A stretch of 64,000 nt of DNA from Nevskiaceae bacterium (GTDB lineage: Bacteria > Pseudomonadota > Gammaproteobacteria > Nevskiales > Nevskiaceae): positions 88,001 to 152,000 of the forward strand of contig SCRT01000005.1 of the NCBI GenBank assembly GCA_004298465.1, given 5' to 3'. Positions 44,327 through 53,634 of this stretch are shown here, in pieces (within the stretch, counting starts at the first letter, position 1; the number at the start of each line of letters is the position of its first letter). Under the pieces are notes generated by a model, which was not told where the DNA came from, did no database searches, and saw only the letters and a program-made list of their open reading frames with translations. A program made the position numbers and the translations under genes.

Positions 44327-45691
44327 ATGCGTACAAGAAAATATCGCGTCACTGCGGCGGTGCTTGGAATCTGCACTTTGCTCGCAGCCGGGTTCGCCTT
44401 TACGCAGACGGCACCCGGTCCCGGTTCCGATGCGCATCCAGCCACTGCGACCACCCTGGAGCTCTACCCGCTACCGGTGGGGGCGGATGAAGCTGTCCAG
44501 CGCGGGCGCTATCTCGCCATGGCAGGCGACTGCGCCGGCTGCCACACCGTGGACCGTCGCAAGCCTTTCGCCGGCGGTGTCCCGGTCGAGACCCCGTTCG
44601 GGGTGATCTACACCACGAACATCACGCCCGATCCGTCGCATGGGCTCGGGAAATGGAGCTTTGGCCAGTTCTACACCGCGATGCACGAAGGCATTGCCCC
44701 CGGACACCGTTACTTGTATCCGGCCTTTCCCTTCCCCGGCTTCTCGAAGATGCCGAAGGAAGACGTGCAGGATCTGTGGCAGTACCTGAAGACGATCCCG
44801 GCCGCGGCCCAGGAAAACCGCGAAAACGGCCTGCGCTTCCCCTACTCCTTCCGCCCGCTGATGTTCTTCTGGCGCGTGCTGTTCTTCCGGGCCGACACCT
44901 ACGCGCCGGATGCCACGCAAACCGCCGAATGGAACCGCGGCGCCTATCTCGTGGAAGGCCCAACTCATTGTGCGGATTGCCATTCGCCACGCGGCTTCAT
45001 GGGCCAGATCAAATCCGGCAAGAGCCTGAGCGGCGGCGTGGTCGAAGGCTGGTGGGCACCAAATCTCACCGGCAACCAGGTCGATGGCCTGGCAGACTGG
45101 TCGGTGGAAGACCTCGTGCAATACCTGCACACCGGATCATCTCCCGAGGCCAGCACGCTGGGGCCGATGGGCGTCGTCGTCGAGGACAGTCTGCAGTTCC
45201 TGACGCCGGCTGATCTCAAAGCCATGGCCGTCTACCTCAAGAGCCTCGATCGCTCCTCCATCCACACGCCGCTGCCCGGCGGTGGCACGCCTGTGGATGC
45301 CGCGAAAGGGCGGCAGGTATACGACGACAACTGCTCGTCCTGCCATCTATGGAACGGCAAGGGCTACCCCTACGCGCCCGGCATCCCCGGCATTTCGCCG
45401 CCGCTGGCAGGTAATCCCACGGTCGTGGATACCGATCCGCGCAACGTCACGATGGCCGTGCTGGCGGGCAGCGTCGAGCCGAACACGATTCATCGCCCCC
45501 TGCCCTACTCGATGCCGGGCTTGTCCGGCTTCGCTCAGGCCCTCACGGATGACCAGATTGCCGAGGTCGTGAACTACATCCGCAATTCGTGGGGCAACAA
45601 GGCGTCCGGCATCAGCGCGGAACAAGTGAAGGCGATGCGTCTGGCACGCGGCATCCCCGAACCCGTGCCGGCGAAACCCGCCAAGCAATGA
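44327..45691 (+). CDS. tri-haem cytochrome c (alcohol/gluconate dehydrogenase subunit type)
   Basis: This 454-aa protein has a signal peptide or anchor (RVTAAVLGICTLLAAGFAF) and three c-type haem sites: CAGCH at residue 69, CADCH at 215 and CSSCH at 336. The spacing is that of the cytochrome subunit of membrane alcohol, aldehyde or gluconate dehydrogenases, which pass electrons to ubiquinone or oxidases. A strong AGGAAGGGGAG site precedes the ATG. No dehydrogenase partner is adjacent, so the electron donor is unknown. Haem-pair spacing of about 120 to 146 residues fits three cytochrome c domains. Confidence 0.9.
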   Translation: MRTRKYRVTAAVLGICTLLAAGFAFTQTAPGPGSDAHPATATTLELYPLPVGADEAVQRGRYLAMAGDCAGCHTVDRRKPFAGGVPVETPFGVIYTTNITPDPSHGLGKWSFGQFYTAMHEGIAPGHRYLYPAFPFPGFSKMPKEDVQDLWQYLKTIPAAAQENRENGLRFPYSFRPLMFFWRVLFFRADTYAPDATQTAEWNRGAYLVEGPTHCADCHSPRGFMGQIKSGKSLSGGVVEGWWAPNLTGNQVDGLADWSVEDLVQYLHTGSSPEASTLGPMGVVVEDSLQFLTPADLKAMAVYLKSLDRSSIHTPLPGGGTPVDAAKGRQVYDDNCSSCHLWNGKGYPYAPGIPGISPPLAGNPTVVDTDPRNVTMAVLAGSVEPNTIHRPLPYSMPGLSGFAQALTDDQIAEVVNYIRNSWGNKASGISAEQVKAMRLARGIPEPVPAKPAKQ

Positions 45692-45830
45692 AGCCCTGGC
45701 GTTCCTGGGCAGCAGCAAGCGGGGTGGTCGGTAGCTGGAAAAAAGGCCGCGTCGTACCTCCCGCTTGCTTCCGCGCTTCCACCACCAGCACCGTGCGGGT
45801 GGCCGCTGCGGGGTCTACTGCCTGTTGAAA

Positions 45831-45903
45831 CGCCCCCCGGCCGCGCCGCAAGCGGCGTGGCCGGGGGGCGCCGCGCGGACTGCCGCTGGCAGTCCGCGCG
45901 GCG
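45831..45903. terminator. two abutting very stable hairpins between convergent genes
   Basis: Hairpin 1 pairs 45831-45849 with 45852-45870 (CGCCCCCCGGCC...GGCCGGGGGGCG, one G-T pair). Hairpin 2 pairs 45869-45884 with 45888-45903 (CGCCGCGCGGACTGCC with GGCAGTCCGCGCGGCG, loop GCT), sharing two bases with hairpin 1. They lie between the cytochrome c stop and the convergent transglycosylase stop at 45906, so they may end transcription from both sides, although no T-run is seen. Confidence 0.7.
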
Positions 45904-45905
45904 CC

Positions 45906-46508
45906 TCACCCCGGGCTCCAGCGCGTATTCAGGGCGTGGAGCACCTTGTACGGGTAATCCGGCTTGCCGTAGGAACCGTTGTAGCGTGCCAGCGCCTGCA
46001 CCCAGTCGTCGTGGCTGATGTCCAGGTAGTAGCGCAGGATCGTGCAGCCCATGCGCAGGTTCGTTTCCGGGTCGAACAGGTTGTCGTTCTTGCGGCCGGT
46101 CTTCTTCGCTTCCGCTTCCTTGAGCCAGAACGGCATGATCTGCATGTAGCCTTCCGCGCCCGCCGACGACAGCGCGAAGCGGCTGAACGCGCTTTCGATG
46201 TGGATGACGGCCAGCACGAGTTCCGGCGACAAATGGGCGCGCGTGGCCTCGGCATGAACGCGGCGCAGGAATTCGATGCGCGCAACCGCGTCCGGAATCG
46301 CTTTCGGGAAATAGCGTGCCAGCCGCCCGGACATGTCGGTCAGCCATACCTGTGCCACGTAGCGGTCGACGAAACCCGCCGGCTCCGCCATCGCCGCCTG
46401 CATGCGCGCACGCAACGCGGCTTCCGGCTCGCCAGTTGGCCCGGCCGATGCCGTGCCGACGCCCGCCAGCAGGCAGGCCGCCAAGGCGATCGGCGCCAGA
46501 CGCCTCAC
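45906..46508 (-). CDS. lytic transglycosylase (SLT domain)
   Basis: This 200-aa exported protein has a signal peptide (about residues 1-22) and a soluble lytic transglycosylase fold with catalytic E105 in [13 protein letters not shown], the [10 protein letters not shown] section and ARYNGSYG. It cuts peptidoglycan glycan strands. The start is a GTG overlapping the proS stop (GTGA at 46508-46505), so it is translated with proS. Short single-domain members are often assigned to murein remodelling. Confidence 0.92.
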   Translation of the reverse strand: MRRLAPIALAACLLAGVGTASAGPTGEPEAALRARMQAAMAEPAGFVDRYVAQVWLTDMSGRLARYFPKAIPDAVARIEFLRRVHAEATRAHLSPELVLAVIHIESAFSRFALSSAGAEGYMQIMPFWLKEAEAKKTGRKNDNLFDPETNLRMGCTILRYYLDISHDDWVQALARYNGSYGKPDYPYKVLHALNTRWSPG

Positions 46509-48205
46509 GCGCGGAGTTTCTCCAGCACCGCTGCAGTCGTGGCAGCGATCATCTCGGGTTCGGCCGCGTCGCGGCGCTTGTATTCGAACTGGGCGTTCTT
46601 CAACCCGCGGTCGCCGATGACGATGCGGTGGGGAATGCCGATCAGGTCGGCGTCGGCGAACATCGCGCCCGGCCGCAGACCGCGGTCGTCCAGCGCGACG
46701 TCAACTCCGGCCTGTTGCAGTTCGTCATGCAGGGCCTCGGCCGCAGCTTTCACATCCGCGTTTTTATCCATGCCGATGGGACAGATGATGACGCGAAACG
46801 GCGCGATGGCATCGGGCCACAGAATGCCGCGATCATCGTTGCGTTGCTCTATGACGGCGGCCACCACGCGCGTGACGCCGATGCCATAGCAGCCGGCAGT
46901 GGGCGTGAATTCCTGGCCATCCTCACCCAGCACCTTGACGCCCAGCGCCGCGGTGTAAATCGGGCCGTTCTCGAAGATCTGGCCGACTTCGATGCCGCGT
47001 GTCAGCGTGAGCATACCCTGCCCGTCGGGGCTGGGGTCGCCGGCCACAGCATTGCGCAGGTCGGCGGTTTCCGGCTCGGCGGTGTCGCGGCCCCAGTTGG
47101 TACCGGAAAGATGCGCATCGTCCTGGTTCGCGCCACAGGTGAAGTCCGCCAGCACAGCAGCGGCGTGGTCAGCCAGCACCGGGATCTTGCAGCCAACCGG
47201 GCCCAGAAAGCCCGGTTGGCAGCCGAAGGCGGCGCGAATTTCCGCGTCCGTCGCCATCACCAGTGGGCTGGCGATGCGCGGATGTTTCTCGGCCTTCACT
47301 TCGTTCAGTTCGTGGTCAGCACGCAGCGCCAGCGCGATCAAGCCGCCATCGGCGGCGTGCACGACGAGAAGCTTCAGGAGCTTTTGCATCGGCAGCTTGA
47401 GGAACGTCGCCACATCGGCGCAGGTTTTATGTCCCGGTGTGGAAACTGCCTGCAGCGCCGCAGTGGCCGCCGGGCGCGTGCCGTGGGGCAGGCAGGCAGC
47501 GGCTTCGATGTTGGCGGCGTAGTCGGAAGTGTCACTGACGGCGAGCAGGTCTTCGCCGGCGGCGGCCAGCACCTGGAATTCCTCGCTGCGCTTGCCCCCG
47601 ATGGCGCCGGTGTCGGCGCGCACGATGCGGAATTCCACGCCGATGCGCGTGAAGATACGCGTGTAGGTGTCCCGCATGTTCAGGTATTCGCGGTCCAGAT
47701 CTTCCTGCGTGACGTGGAAGCTGTAGGCGTCCTTCATGATGAACTCGCGCCCGCGCATCACGCCGAAGCGCGGACGGATCTCGTCGCGAAACTTGGTCTG
47801 GATCTGGTACAGGTTCACCGGCAACTGCTTGTAGCTGCGGATGTCGCGGCGGATGAGGTCGGTGACGACTTCCTCGTGCGTCGGCCCCAGCACAAAGTCG
47901 CGGTCGTGGCGATCCTTGAAGCGCAGCAACTCCGGCCCGTATTTCTGCCAGCGCCCGGATTCCTGCCACAGCTCGGCGGGAATGACGCCTGGCATGCGGA
48001 TTTCGTTCGCCCCGGCGCGGTCCATCTCCTCGCGGATGATCGCCTCCACCCGGTACAGCACGCGCAGGCCGATCGGCAGCCAGGAATACAGGCCGGCGCC
48101 CAGCTTGCGGATCATGCCGGCACGCAGCATCAGCTTGTGGCTGACGACTTCGGCATCGGCGGGCGTCTCCTTGGTGGTGACGAGGGCAAAGCGGGACAGG
48201 CGCAT
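46505..48205 (-). CDS. proS: prolyl-tRNA synthetase, bacterial type
   Basis: ProS charges tRNA-Pro. The 566-aa protein has class II motifs (motif 1 near [22 protein letters not shown], motif 2 in [31 protein letters not shown], motif 3 in [17 protein letters not shown]), and the insertion editing domain (residues about 235-390) that removes mischarged alanine, so it is the bacterial INS-containing form. The start ATG 48205 has GGAAG upstream; a second start eight codons upstream is rejected. It is divergent from miaB. Confidence 0.96.
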   Translation of the reverse strand: MRLSRFALVTTKETPADAEVVSHKLMLRAGMIRKLGAGLYSWLPIGLRVLYRVEAIIREEMDRAGANEIRMPGVIPAELWQESGRWQKYGPELLRFKDRHDRDFVLGPTHEEVVTDLIRRDIRSYKQLPVNLYQIQTKFRDEIRPRFGVMRGREFIMKDAYSFHVTQEDLDREYLNMRDTYTRIFTRIGVEFRIVRADTGAIGGKRSEEFQVLAAAGEDLLAVSDTSDYAANIEAAACLPHGTRPAATAALQAVSTPGHKTCADVATFLKLPMQKLLKLLVVHAADGGLIALALRADHELNEVKAEKHPRIASPLVMATDAEIRAAFGCQPGFLGPVGCKIPVLADHAAAVLADFTCGANQDDAHLSGTNWGRDTAEPETADLRNAVAGDPSPDGQGMLTLTRGIEVGQIFENGPIYTAALGVKVLGEDGQEFTPTAGCYGIGVTRVVAAVIEQRNDDRGILWPDAIAPFRVIICPIGMDKNADVKAAAEALHDELQQAGVDVALDDRGLRPGAMFADADLIGIPHRIVIGDRGLKNAQFEYKRRDAAEPEMIAATTAAVLEKLRA

Positions 48206-48319
48206 CGTGGGTCTTCCGGATAAAAGCATGAAGCGGCTAGTTTATCGGCTCGGACTGGAGCCCGGCGACCGCCTGGATCCCGCATTCCCGTACCCCGCCA
48301 GGCCGCTCCGCCCGTCCGC

Positions 48320-48325
48320 TATAAT
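48320..48325 (+). promoter_or_regulatory. -10 box of the miaB operon
   Basis: A perfect TATAAT lies at 48320-48325 in GC-rich DNA, 21 bases before the first miaB start. No good -35 box is seen 16-18 bases upstream, so the promoter may depend on an activator or extended -10 contacts. The leader would be very short (about 14 bases). Confidence 0.6.
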
Positions 48326-48345
48326 CAAGCTTTCATCATCCGTGG

Positions 48346-49704
48346 ATGACGCGCGCCCGCATGCCCAAGCTGTACATCAAGACTTTCGGCTGCCAGATGA
48401 ACGAGTACGACTCGGGAAAGATGGCGGATGTGCTCCGGGAAGCCGAAGGCTACGAGCGCACCGAGGACCCCGACGCCGCCGACCTCATCCTCCTCAACAC
48501 CTGTTCGATCCGCGAGAAAGCGCAGGAAAAGGTGTTTTCCGAACTCGGCCGCTGGACAGAGTGGAAAGCCGCGGCGCCCGGCCGCCTGATCGGCGTCGGC
48601 GGCTGCGTGGCAAGCCAGGAAGGCGAAGCGCTGGCAAAGCGTGCCGGCAACGTCGACGTGGTGTTCGGCCCGCAGACGCTGCACCGCCTGCCTAAGCTCC
48701 TGAAGCAGACGCGCACCACGCACCAGCCAGCGGTAGACGTCACGTTCCCGGAAATCGAGAAGTTCGACCACCTGCCGGCACCGCGCGCCGAAGGCCCTAC
48801 CGCCTTCGTGTCGATCATGGAAGGCTGCAGCAAGTATTGCAGTTACTGCATCGTGCCCTACACGCGCGGCGAGGAAGTCAGCCGCCCGCTGGTGGACGTG
48901 CTCGCGGAAGTCGAGCAGCTCGCCGACCAGGACGTACGCGAAATCACCTTGCTGGGCCAGAACGTCAACGCCTACCGCGGGCCGACGCCGGACGGCGAAG
49001 TCGTGGACCTCGCGTTCCTCATCGCCTGCATCGCGCGCATCGATACCATCGGCCGCATCCGCTTCACCACTTCGCACCCGGCCGAGTTCACCGACGCGCT
49101 GATCGAAGCCTACGCCACAGAACCGAAGCTCGCCGGCTATCTGCACCTGCCAGTGCAGTCCGGTTCCGACCGTATCCTGGGCATGATGAAGCGCGGCTAC
49201 ACGGCGGCACAGTACGTGGAAAAGATCGACCGCCTGCGCGCCGTGCAGCCCGGCATCGCACTGTCCACCGACTTCATCGTCGGCTTTCCCGGCGAGACGG
49301 ACGCGGATTTCGAGCAGACCATGGCGCTGATCGAGCGCTGCCGTTTCGACGCCGCATTCTCGTTCATCTACAGCGCACGCCCCGGCACACCGGCCGCGCG
49401 GCTGCGCGAACTGCCCGCGGAAGTCACGAAAGCCCGGCTGGAGCGCCTGCAAACGCGTATCCGCGAGCTCGGTGCCACGTTCGCGCAGGATCTCATTGGC
49501 ACCACGCAGCGCGTGCTGGTGGAACGCCGCTCGCGGCGCGAGAGCAAAAACCACCTCGCCGGGCGCGCCGCCTGCAACCGCTGGGTGAACTTTGCCTGTC
49601 CGGCGGAAGATGCCGAGCGCCTCATCGGCCGTTTCGTGGATGTGGAGATCACCGAAGCGGCGCCCAATTCCCTGCGCGGACAACTCGCCACCGCCGTTGC
49701 CTGA
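48346..49704 (+). CDS. miaB: tRNA-2-methylthio-N6-dimethylallyladenosine synthase
   Basis: MiaB is a radical-SAM methylthiotransferase that modifies A37 of tRNAs reading UNN codons. The protein of about 452 aa has the N-terminal UPF0004 domain ([31 protein letters not shown], cluster ligands), the radical SAM site [11 protein letters not shown] and a C-terminal TRAM domain. Start ATG 48346 gives [12 protein letters not shown] 48361 ([10 protein letters not shown]) is the family-typical alternative. It leads miaB-phoH-ybeY-corC. Its stop overlaps the start of phoH. Confidence 0.96.
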   Translation: MTRARMPKLYIKTFGCQMNEYDSGKMADVLREAEGYERTEDPDAADLILLNTCSIREKAQEKVFSELGRWTEWKAAAPGRLIGVGGCVASQEGEALAKRAGNVDVVFGPQTLHRLPKLLKQTRTTHQPAVDVTFPEIEKFDHLPAPRAEGPTAFVSIMEGCSKYCSYCIVPYTRGEEVSRPLVDVLAEVEQLADQDVREITLLGQNVNAYRGPTPDGEVVDLAFLIACIARIDTIGRIRFTTSHPAEFTDALIEAYATEPKLAGYLHLPVQSGSDRILGMMKRGYTAAQYVEKIDRLRAVQPGIALSTDFIVGFPGETDADFEQTMALIERCRFDAAFSFIYSARPGTPAARLRELPAEVTKARLERLQTRIRELGATFAQDLIGTTQRVLVERRSRRESKNHLAGRAACNRWVNFACPAEDAERLIGRFVDVEITEAAPNSLRGQLATAVA

Positions 49705-50746
49705 ACGCTTGCCACACGTCCCTTCCAGCCCGGATACGCCGCTCGGTCTCACACTCGAGCCGGATGACAGTGCGCGTCTCGCCAACCTGGCCGGCGCCTT
49801 CAACGCGAACCTGCGGCAAGTCGAAGAACGGCTCAGCGTTGAAATCCACGCGCGTGCCAACCACTTCCGTATTCTTGGCCCGCACGCTGCAGCCGAAAGC
49901 GCGGCCGCGACTTTGCAGGCACTGCACGCACTGGCGGCCCACGGCCCGGTGACGCCTGCGCAGGTGCATCTGGCGCTGGTGGAAAACGGCGCCACCGACA
50001 TCGGCACCCCCCCCGTGGACCCGGCAGCGGAAAACGAAATCTCCGTCCGCACGCGCCACGGCAGCGTACGCGGGCGCGGCGCCATGCAGCGCACATATCT
50101 GTCCGCCATCGACACGCACGATCTGTGTTTCGGCATCGGTCCCGCCGGTACCGGCAAGACTTATCTCGCGGTAGCCAGCGCCGTGAACGCGTTGTCCACC
50201 GACCGCGTGCACCGCCTGGTGCTGGTGCGCCCGGCCGTGGAAGCCGGCGAAAAGCTCGGCTTTCTGCCCGGCGACATGGCGCAGAAGATCGACCCCTACC
50301 TGCGCCCGCTGTACGACGCGCTGTACGAAATGCTCGGCTTCGACAAGGTCACGCGGCTGATCGAGCGCGACGTCATCGAAGTCGCGCCACTGGCCTTCAT
50401 GCGCGGCCGGACGCTGAACGACGCTTTCATCATCCTCGACGAGGCGCAGAACACCACGGTCGAGCAGATGAAGATGTTCCTGACGCGCATCGGCTTTGGC
50501 AGCGTCGCCGTCGTCACCGGCGACGTGACGCAGATCGACCTGCCGCACAACGTCACCAGCGGACTAGCCGACGCGCTCGGAGTGCTGGAAGACGTGGACG
50601 GCATCAGCGTCACGCATTTCTCCGACCGTGACGTCGTCCGCCACCCGCTGGTCCAGACCATCGTGCGTGCCTACGCCCGCCGCGAACAGGCCCGCGACGC
50701 CGCCGTAACGGAAGTCCCGCGTACCCGGGCGCACCAGCGGACATGA
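49697..50746 (+). CDS. phoH: PhoH family ATPase (PhoH-like, YbeZ)
   Basis: This 349-aa protein has the PhoH P-loop GPAGTGKT at residues about 150-157, Walker [11 protein letters not shown], and the FNAN N-terminal KH-like part. YbeZ-type PhoH proteins are ATPases linked to RNA processing with YbeY. The start is uncertain: TTG 49697 or TTG 49709 lie in the short stretch after the miaB stop, and the first domain residues follow at once. An ATG inside miaB is rejected as too far upstream. The stop overlaps the start of ybeY (ATGA). Confidence 0.9.
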   Translation: MPERLPHVPSSPDTPLGLTLEPDDSARLANLAGAFNANLRQVEERLSVEIHARANHFRILGPHAAAESAAATLQALHALAAHGPVTPAQVHLALVENGATDIGTPPVDPAAENEISVRTRHGSVRGRGAMQRTYLSAIDTHDLCFGIGPAGTGKTYLAVASAVNALSTDRVHRLVLVRPAVEAGEKLGFLPGDMAQKIDPYLRPLYDALYEMLGFDKVTRLIERDVIEVAPLAFMRGRTLNDAFIILDEAQNTTVEQMKMFLTRIGFGSVAVVTGDVTQIDLPHNVTSGLADALGVLEDVDGISVTHFSDRDVVRHPLVQTIVRAYARREQARDAAVTEVPRTRAHQRT

Positions 50747-51237
50747 ACGTCGGCGCCCCGGTTGCAATCCAGCGCCGCGTGTCGGCGGTTGGCATTCCGG
50801 CCCCTGCCACGCTGCGCCACTGGGCACGGGCGGCCATGGAAGACACGCCCGGCGAAATGGGCATCCGCATCGTTGCGGAAGATGAAGGCCGCGAACTGAA
50901 CGCGCGCTATCGCGGCCGCGACTACGCGACGAATGTGCTGTCCTTCGGCTACGGCGCAGACAGTTCTGGCATTCCCGGCGCGCCGTCCCTGCTCGGCGAC
51001 CTCGTCATCTGCAAGGCCGTGGTGCAGCGTGAAGCCGTGGCGCAACACGTGCCGCCGCGCGCGCACTGGGCCCACATGGTCGTCCACGGCGTGCTGCACC
51101 TGCGCGGCATGGACCATGAAAACGATGCCGACGCCGAGCACATGGAAGCCCGCGAACGCGAGATTCTCGCCCAGCTCGGTTTCCCCGACCCCTACGCAAC
51201 CGAACGCCCTGCAGGTACCGGAGACTCCTGTGGCTGA
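50743..51237 (+). CDS. ybeY: endoribonuclease YbeY
   Basis: YbeY is a zinc endoribonuclease for 16S rRNA 3' end maturation and ribosome quality control. The 164-aa protein has the metal site H115, H119 and H125 in [11 protein letters not shown] and the conserved sections [10 protein letters not shown] and GDLVICK. It overlaps phoH by four bases and its stop overlaps corC by eight, the standard order. Confidence 0.96.
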   Translation: MNVGAPVAIQRRVSAVGIPAPATLRHWARAAMEDTPGEMGIRIVAEDEGRELNARYRGRDYATNVLSFGYGADSSGIPGAPSLLGDLVICKAVVQREAVAQHVPPRAHWAHMVVHGVLHLRGMDHENDADAEHMEAREREILAQLGFPDPYATERPAGTGDSCG

Positions 51238-52105
51238 CCCTTCCCCGACTCCTGCCGTCCAACCGGCGGAATCCGCGCCTGTTACCGGCGACCCCTGGTG
51301 GCGACGCTGGGCCCGTCGCGTTGCGGGCGCCCCCCGCAACCGCACCGAACTGCTCGCCCAGATCGCCGCCGCGCGTGACGCGGCGTTGATCGACGCGGAT
51401 GCCGCCGAGATGGTGCGCGGCGTGTTCGAGACGGCGGAACTTCAGGTTCGTGACATCATGATTCCACGGGCCCAGATGGCCGCCATGGAGCACGAATGGA
51501 GCGTGGCGCAAGTCCTTGCGCAGGCCACCGAAACCGGGCACTCGCGCTTTCCGGTGGTGGGCGAATCGCGCGATGAAGTGCTCGGCATCCTGCTGGCCAA
51601 GGATCTCATCAACGTCGCCAACGAAACGAAAGACCCCAGCGCTCCGTTTCCCTTCTCGATCCACCTGCGCAGCGCCGTGTTCGTGCCGGAATCCAAGCGC
51701 GTGAACGTGCTGCTGCGTGACTTTCGTCGCGACCACCAGCACATGGCGATCGTCGCCGACGAATACGGTGGCGTTGCCGGGCTGGTGACGATTGAAGACG
51801 TGCTGGAAACCATCGTCGGCGACATCGACGACGAATACGACGAGGACGAAGCGGCACAGATCCTGCGGCTCGACAGCCAGCGCTACAGCGTGGCGGGGTT
51901 GACGCCGATCGAGGATTTCAACGAATACTTCAAGGCCGATTTTCCTGACGAGGACTTCGATACCGTCGGCGGCCTCGTCACGCACGAACTCGGCCACTTG
52001 CCGCGCCGTGGGGAAAGCGTGCACGTCGGGCCTTTCCAGTTCAACGTGCAGCGCGCCGACCGCCGCCGCGTACAGCAATTGCAAGTGACGCTGTCGCAGA
52101 CATGA
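51230..52105 (+). CDS. corC: CorC family CBS-domain protein (magnesium/cobalt transport)
   Basis: This 291-aa protein has a proline-rich start, two CBS domains (RDIMIPRAQM..., then GGVAGLVTIEDVLETIVGDIDDEYDED) and a C-terminal CorC_HlyC domain (TVGGLVTHELGHLPRRGE). It lacks the transmembrane DUF21 domain, so it is the soluble CorC type that regulates magnesium or cobalt efflux. The start is a GTG at 51230 with GGAG upstream, inside the ybeY end. In E. coli the gene lnt usually follows; here a DUF4105 gene does. Confidence 0.93.
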   Translation: MADPSPTPAVQPAESAPVTGDPWWRRWARRVAGAPRNRTELLAQIAAARDAALIDADAAEMVRGVFETAELQVRDIMIPRAQMAAMEHEWSVAQVLAQATETGHSRFPVVGESRDEVLGILLAKDLINVANETKDPSAPFPFSIHLRSAVFVPESKRVNVLLRDFRRDHQHMAIVADEYGGVAGLVTIEDVLETIVGDIDDEYDEDEAAQILRLDSQRYSVAGLTPIEDFNEYFKADFPDEDFDTVGGLVTHELGHLPRRGESVHVGPFQFNVQRADRRRVQQLQVTLSQT

Positions 52106-53382
52106 CCGCGCGTCTCCGCCACGGACCCTGCGCGGGCGGGTCGGTGCTGGCAACCCTGCTGCTGGCCTTCGCGCTGTCCGCCTTTGCGCCGTCCGTCCGG
52201 GCGGCTTCCGACGCCAGCGAGGCCACCGCACTGCGCGTCAGCCTCATCACCTTCGGCCCCGGTAACGTGTACTGGGAGCGCTTCGGGCACAACGCCCTGC
52301 TCATCGAGAACCGCGATACCGGTGCCGCCATCGCCTACAACTACGGCATCTTCGACTTCAGCCAGAAGAATTTCTTCCTGAACTTCGCTCGCGGCTACAT
52401 GCAGTACCGCATCGCAGCCGACCGCTGGTCCGACGATCTCGCCTGGTACCTGCAGACCGGGCGGTCCATCACCCAGCAACGCTTGAACCTGTCACCAGCG
52501 CAAAGCCTGGAACTCGCCCGCTTTCTGCAATGGAACGCGCGCCCCGAAAACGCCAGCTATCGCTACGATTATTTCCTGTCGAACTGCTCGACACGCGTGC
52601 GCGATGCGCTCGACCGCGTTCTCGGCGGAGCACTGGAGCGCCAGCTTGCAGCGCGGCCTGCCGCACTCGGCCACACCTGGCGCTTCGACGCGGTGCGCGC
52701 GCTGTCGCCGGATACCGCACTGGCCATGGCCATGGACATCGCGCTCGGTCCGCGCGCCGACCGGCCGCTGAACCTGTGGCAGGAAAGCTTCCTGCCCGAC
52801 GAGCTCAGCCGGGCACTGACCACCGTGCAAGTCACGGACACCAGTGGGCAGACAACTCCGCTGGTCGCCGAAACACGGGTCTTGAGCCCCGGCCGCATCA
52901 CGCCGTTGCCAAAGCAGCCGCCGAACTGGCTGCCGCCGCTGCTCGGCACCGGGCTTGGGCTGGCGCTCATTCTTCTCGCGCTGCGGGCTGCTCGCGCCGC
53001 CCGCATGGCCCGCATCGTATTCGCTACGCTGGCAACCGGGCTGTCGCTCGGCTTCGGGCTGCTGGGCATCGGGCACCTGCTGATCTGGGCCGCCACCCAG
53101 CACTGGGCCGGATGGGCCAACGAAAACTTGCTGTTCTTCAACCCGCTGTGCCTGCTGTTGATCCCGGCTTGGCTGGCCGCCGGCCGGCGGAGCTGGGCAC
53201 CGGTCTGGCAGAATCGCGTTCTCGCCGTACTGATCCTGGCCATGGCCGCCACCGCCCTCGCGCTGCATCAGGTGCCGGCGGTCGCGCAGGACAACCTCGC
53301 CTGGGTCGCGCTGGCCCTGCCGGTACACGCAGCCCTTGCCGTGTGCTTGTGGCGAGCGACACGACGGCCATTCCACCACTGA
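52102..53382 (+). CDS. DUF4105 (Lnb-like) protein with C-terminal membrane helices
   Basis: This 426-aa protein has a signal or anchor segment (VLATLLLAFALSAFAPSV), a DUF4105 domain at about residues 45-235 with H63 in ERFGHNALL and C162 in FLSNCSTRVRD, and four C-terminal helices (about residues 280-415). The cysteine/histidine pair matches the catalytic pair of Lnb, the lipoprotein transacylase of Firmicutes in this family. Its ATG overlaps the corC stop. It occupies the slot where lnt follows corC in other gammaproteobacteria, so a lipoprotein-acylation role is possible but unproven. Confidence 0.82.
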   Translation: MTARLRHGPCAGGSVLATLLLAFALSAFAPSVRAASDASEATALRVSLITFGPGNVYWERFGHNALLIENRDTGAAIAYNYGIFDFSQKNFFLNFARGYMQYRIAADRWSDDLAWYLQTGRSITQQRLNLSPAQSLELARFLQWNARPENASYRYDYFLSNCSTRVRDALDRVLGGALERQLAARPAALGHTWRFDAVRALSPDTALAMAMDIALGPRADRPLNLWQESFLPDELSRALTTVQVTDTSGQTTPLVAETRVLSPGRITPLPKQPPNWLPPLLGTGLGLALILLALRAARAARMARIVFATLATGLSLGFGLLGIGHLLIWAATQHWAGWANENLLFFNPLCLLLIPAWLAAGRRSWAPVWQNRVLAVLILAMAATALALHQVPAVAQDNLAWVALALPVHAALAVCLWRATRRPFHH

Positions 53383-53634
53383 TCGGCGCACGGGCCTGAG
53401 ACGGGGGCTGCGAATCCCCAATCTCGAATCTCAACCCCAGCGCACGGGCCAGCGCGCAGCCCTACGCAGCACGGAAACACCTGAGGGCACGACCTCCGTT
53501 CAATATTGAATACGGATCGTTTGCATCAGCGGATGATAGTGATTATCATTCTCTCCCTGCTCGTCCGCATCGTGCCTTCTCGCACACGGTCGAACCGTAT
53601 CGATCCTTATTTCTACACACCAGAATCAAGGCCA
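53383..53634. other. intergenic region before the siderophore receptor
   Basis: These 252 bases hold the Fur box at 53535-53553 and, at its left end, the repeat-like words CGAATCCCC, AATCTCGAATC and TCAACCCC at 53411-53438, which mirror the block near 29112. I see no gene in it. Confidence 0.5.
53535..53553 (+). promoter_or_regulatory. Fur box upstream of the siderophore receptor
   Basis: GATAGTGATTATCATTCTC matches the Fur consensus GATAATGATAATCATTATC at 16 of 19 positions and lies about 80 bases before the receptor ATG. This is the strongest Fur site in the window and implies iron repression of the receptor and the downstream hydroxylase. Confidence 0.85.
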
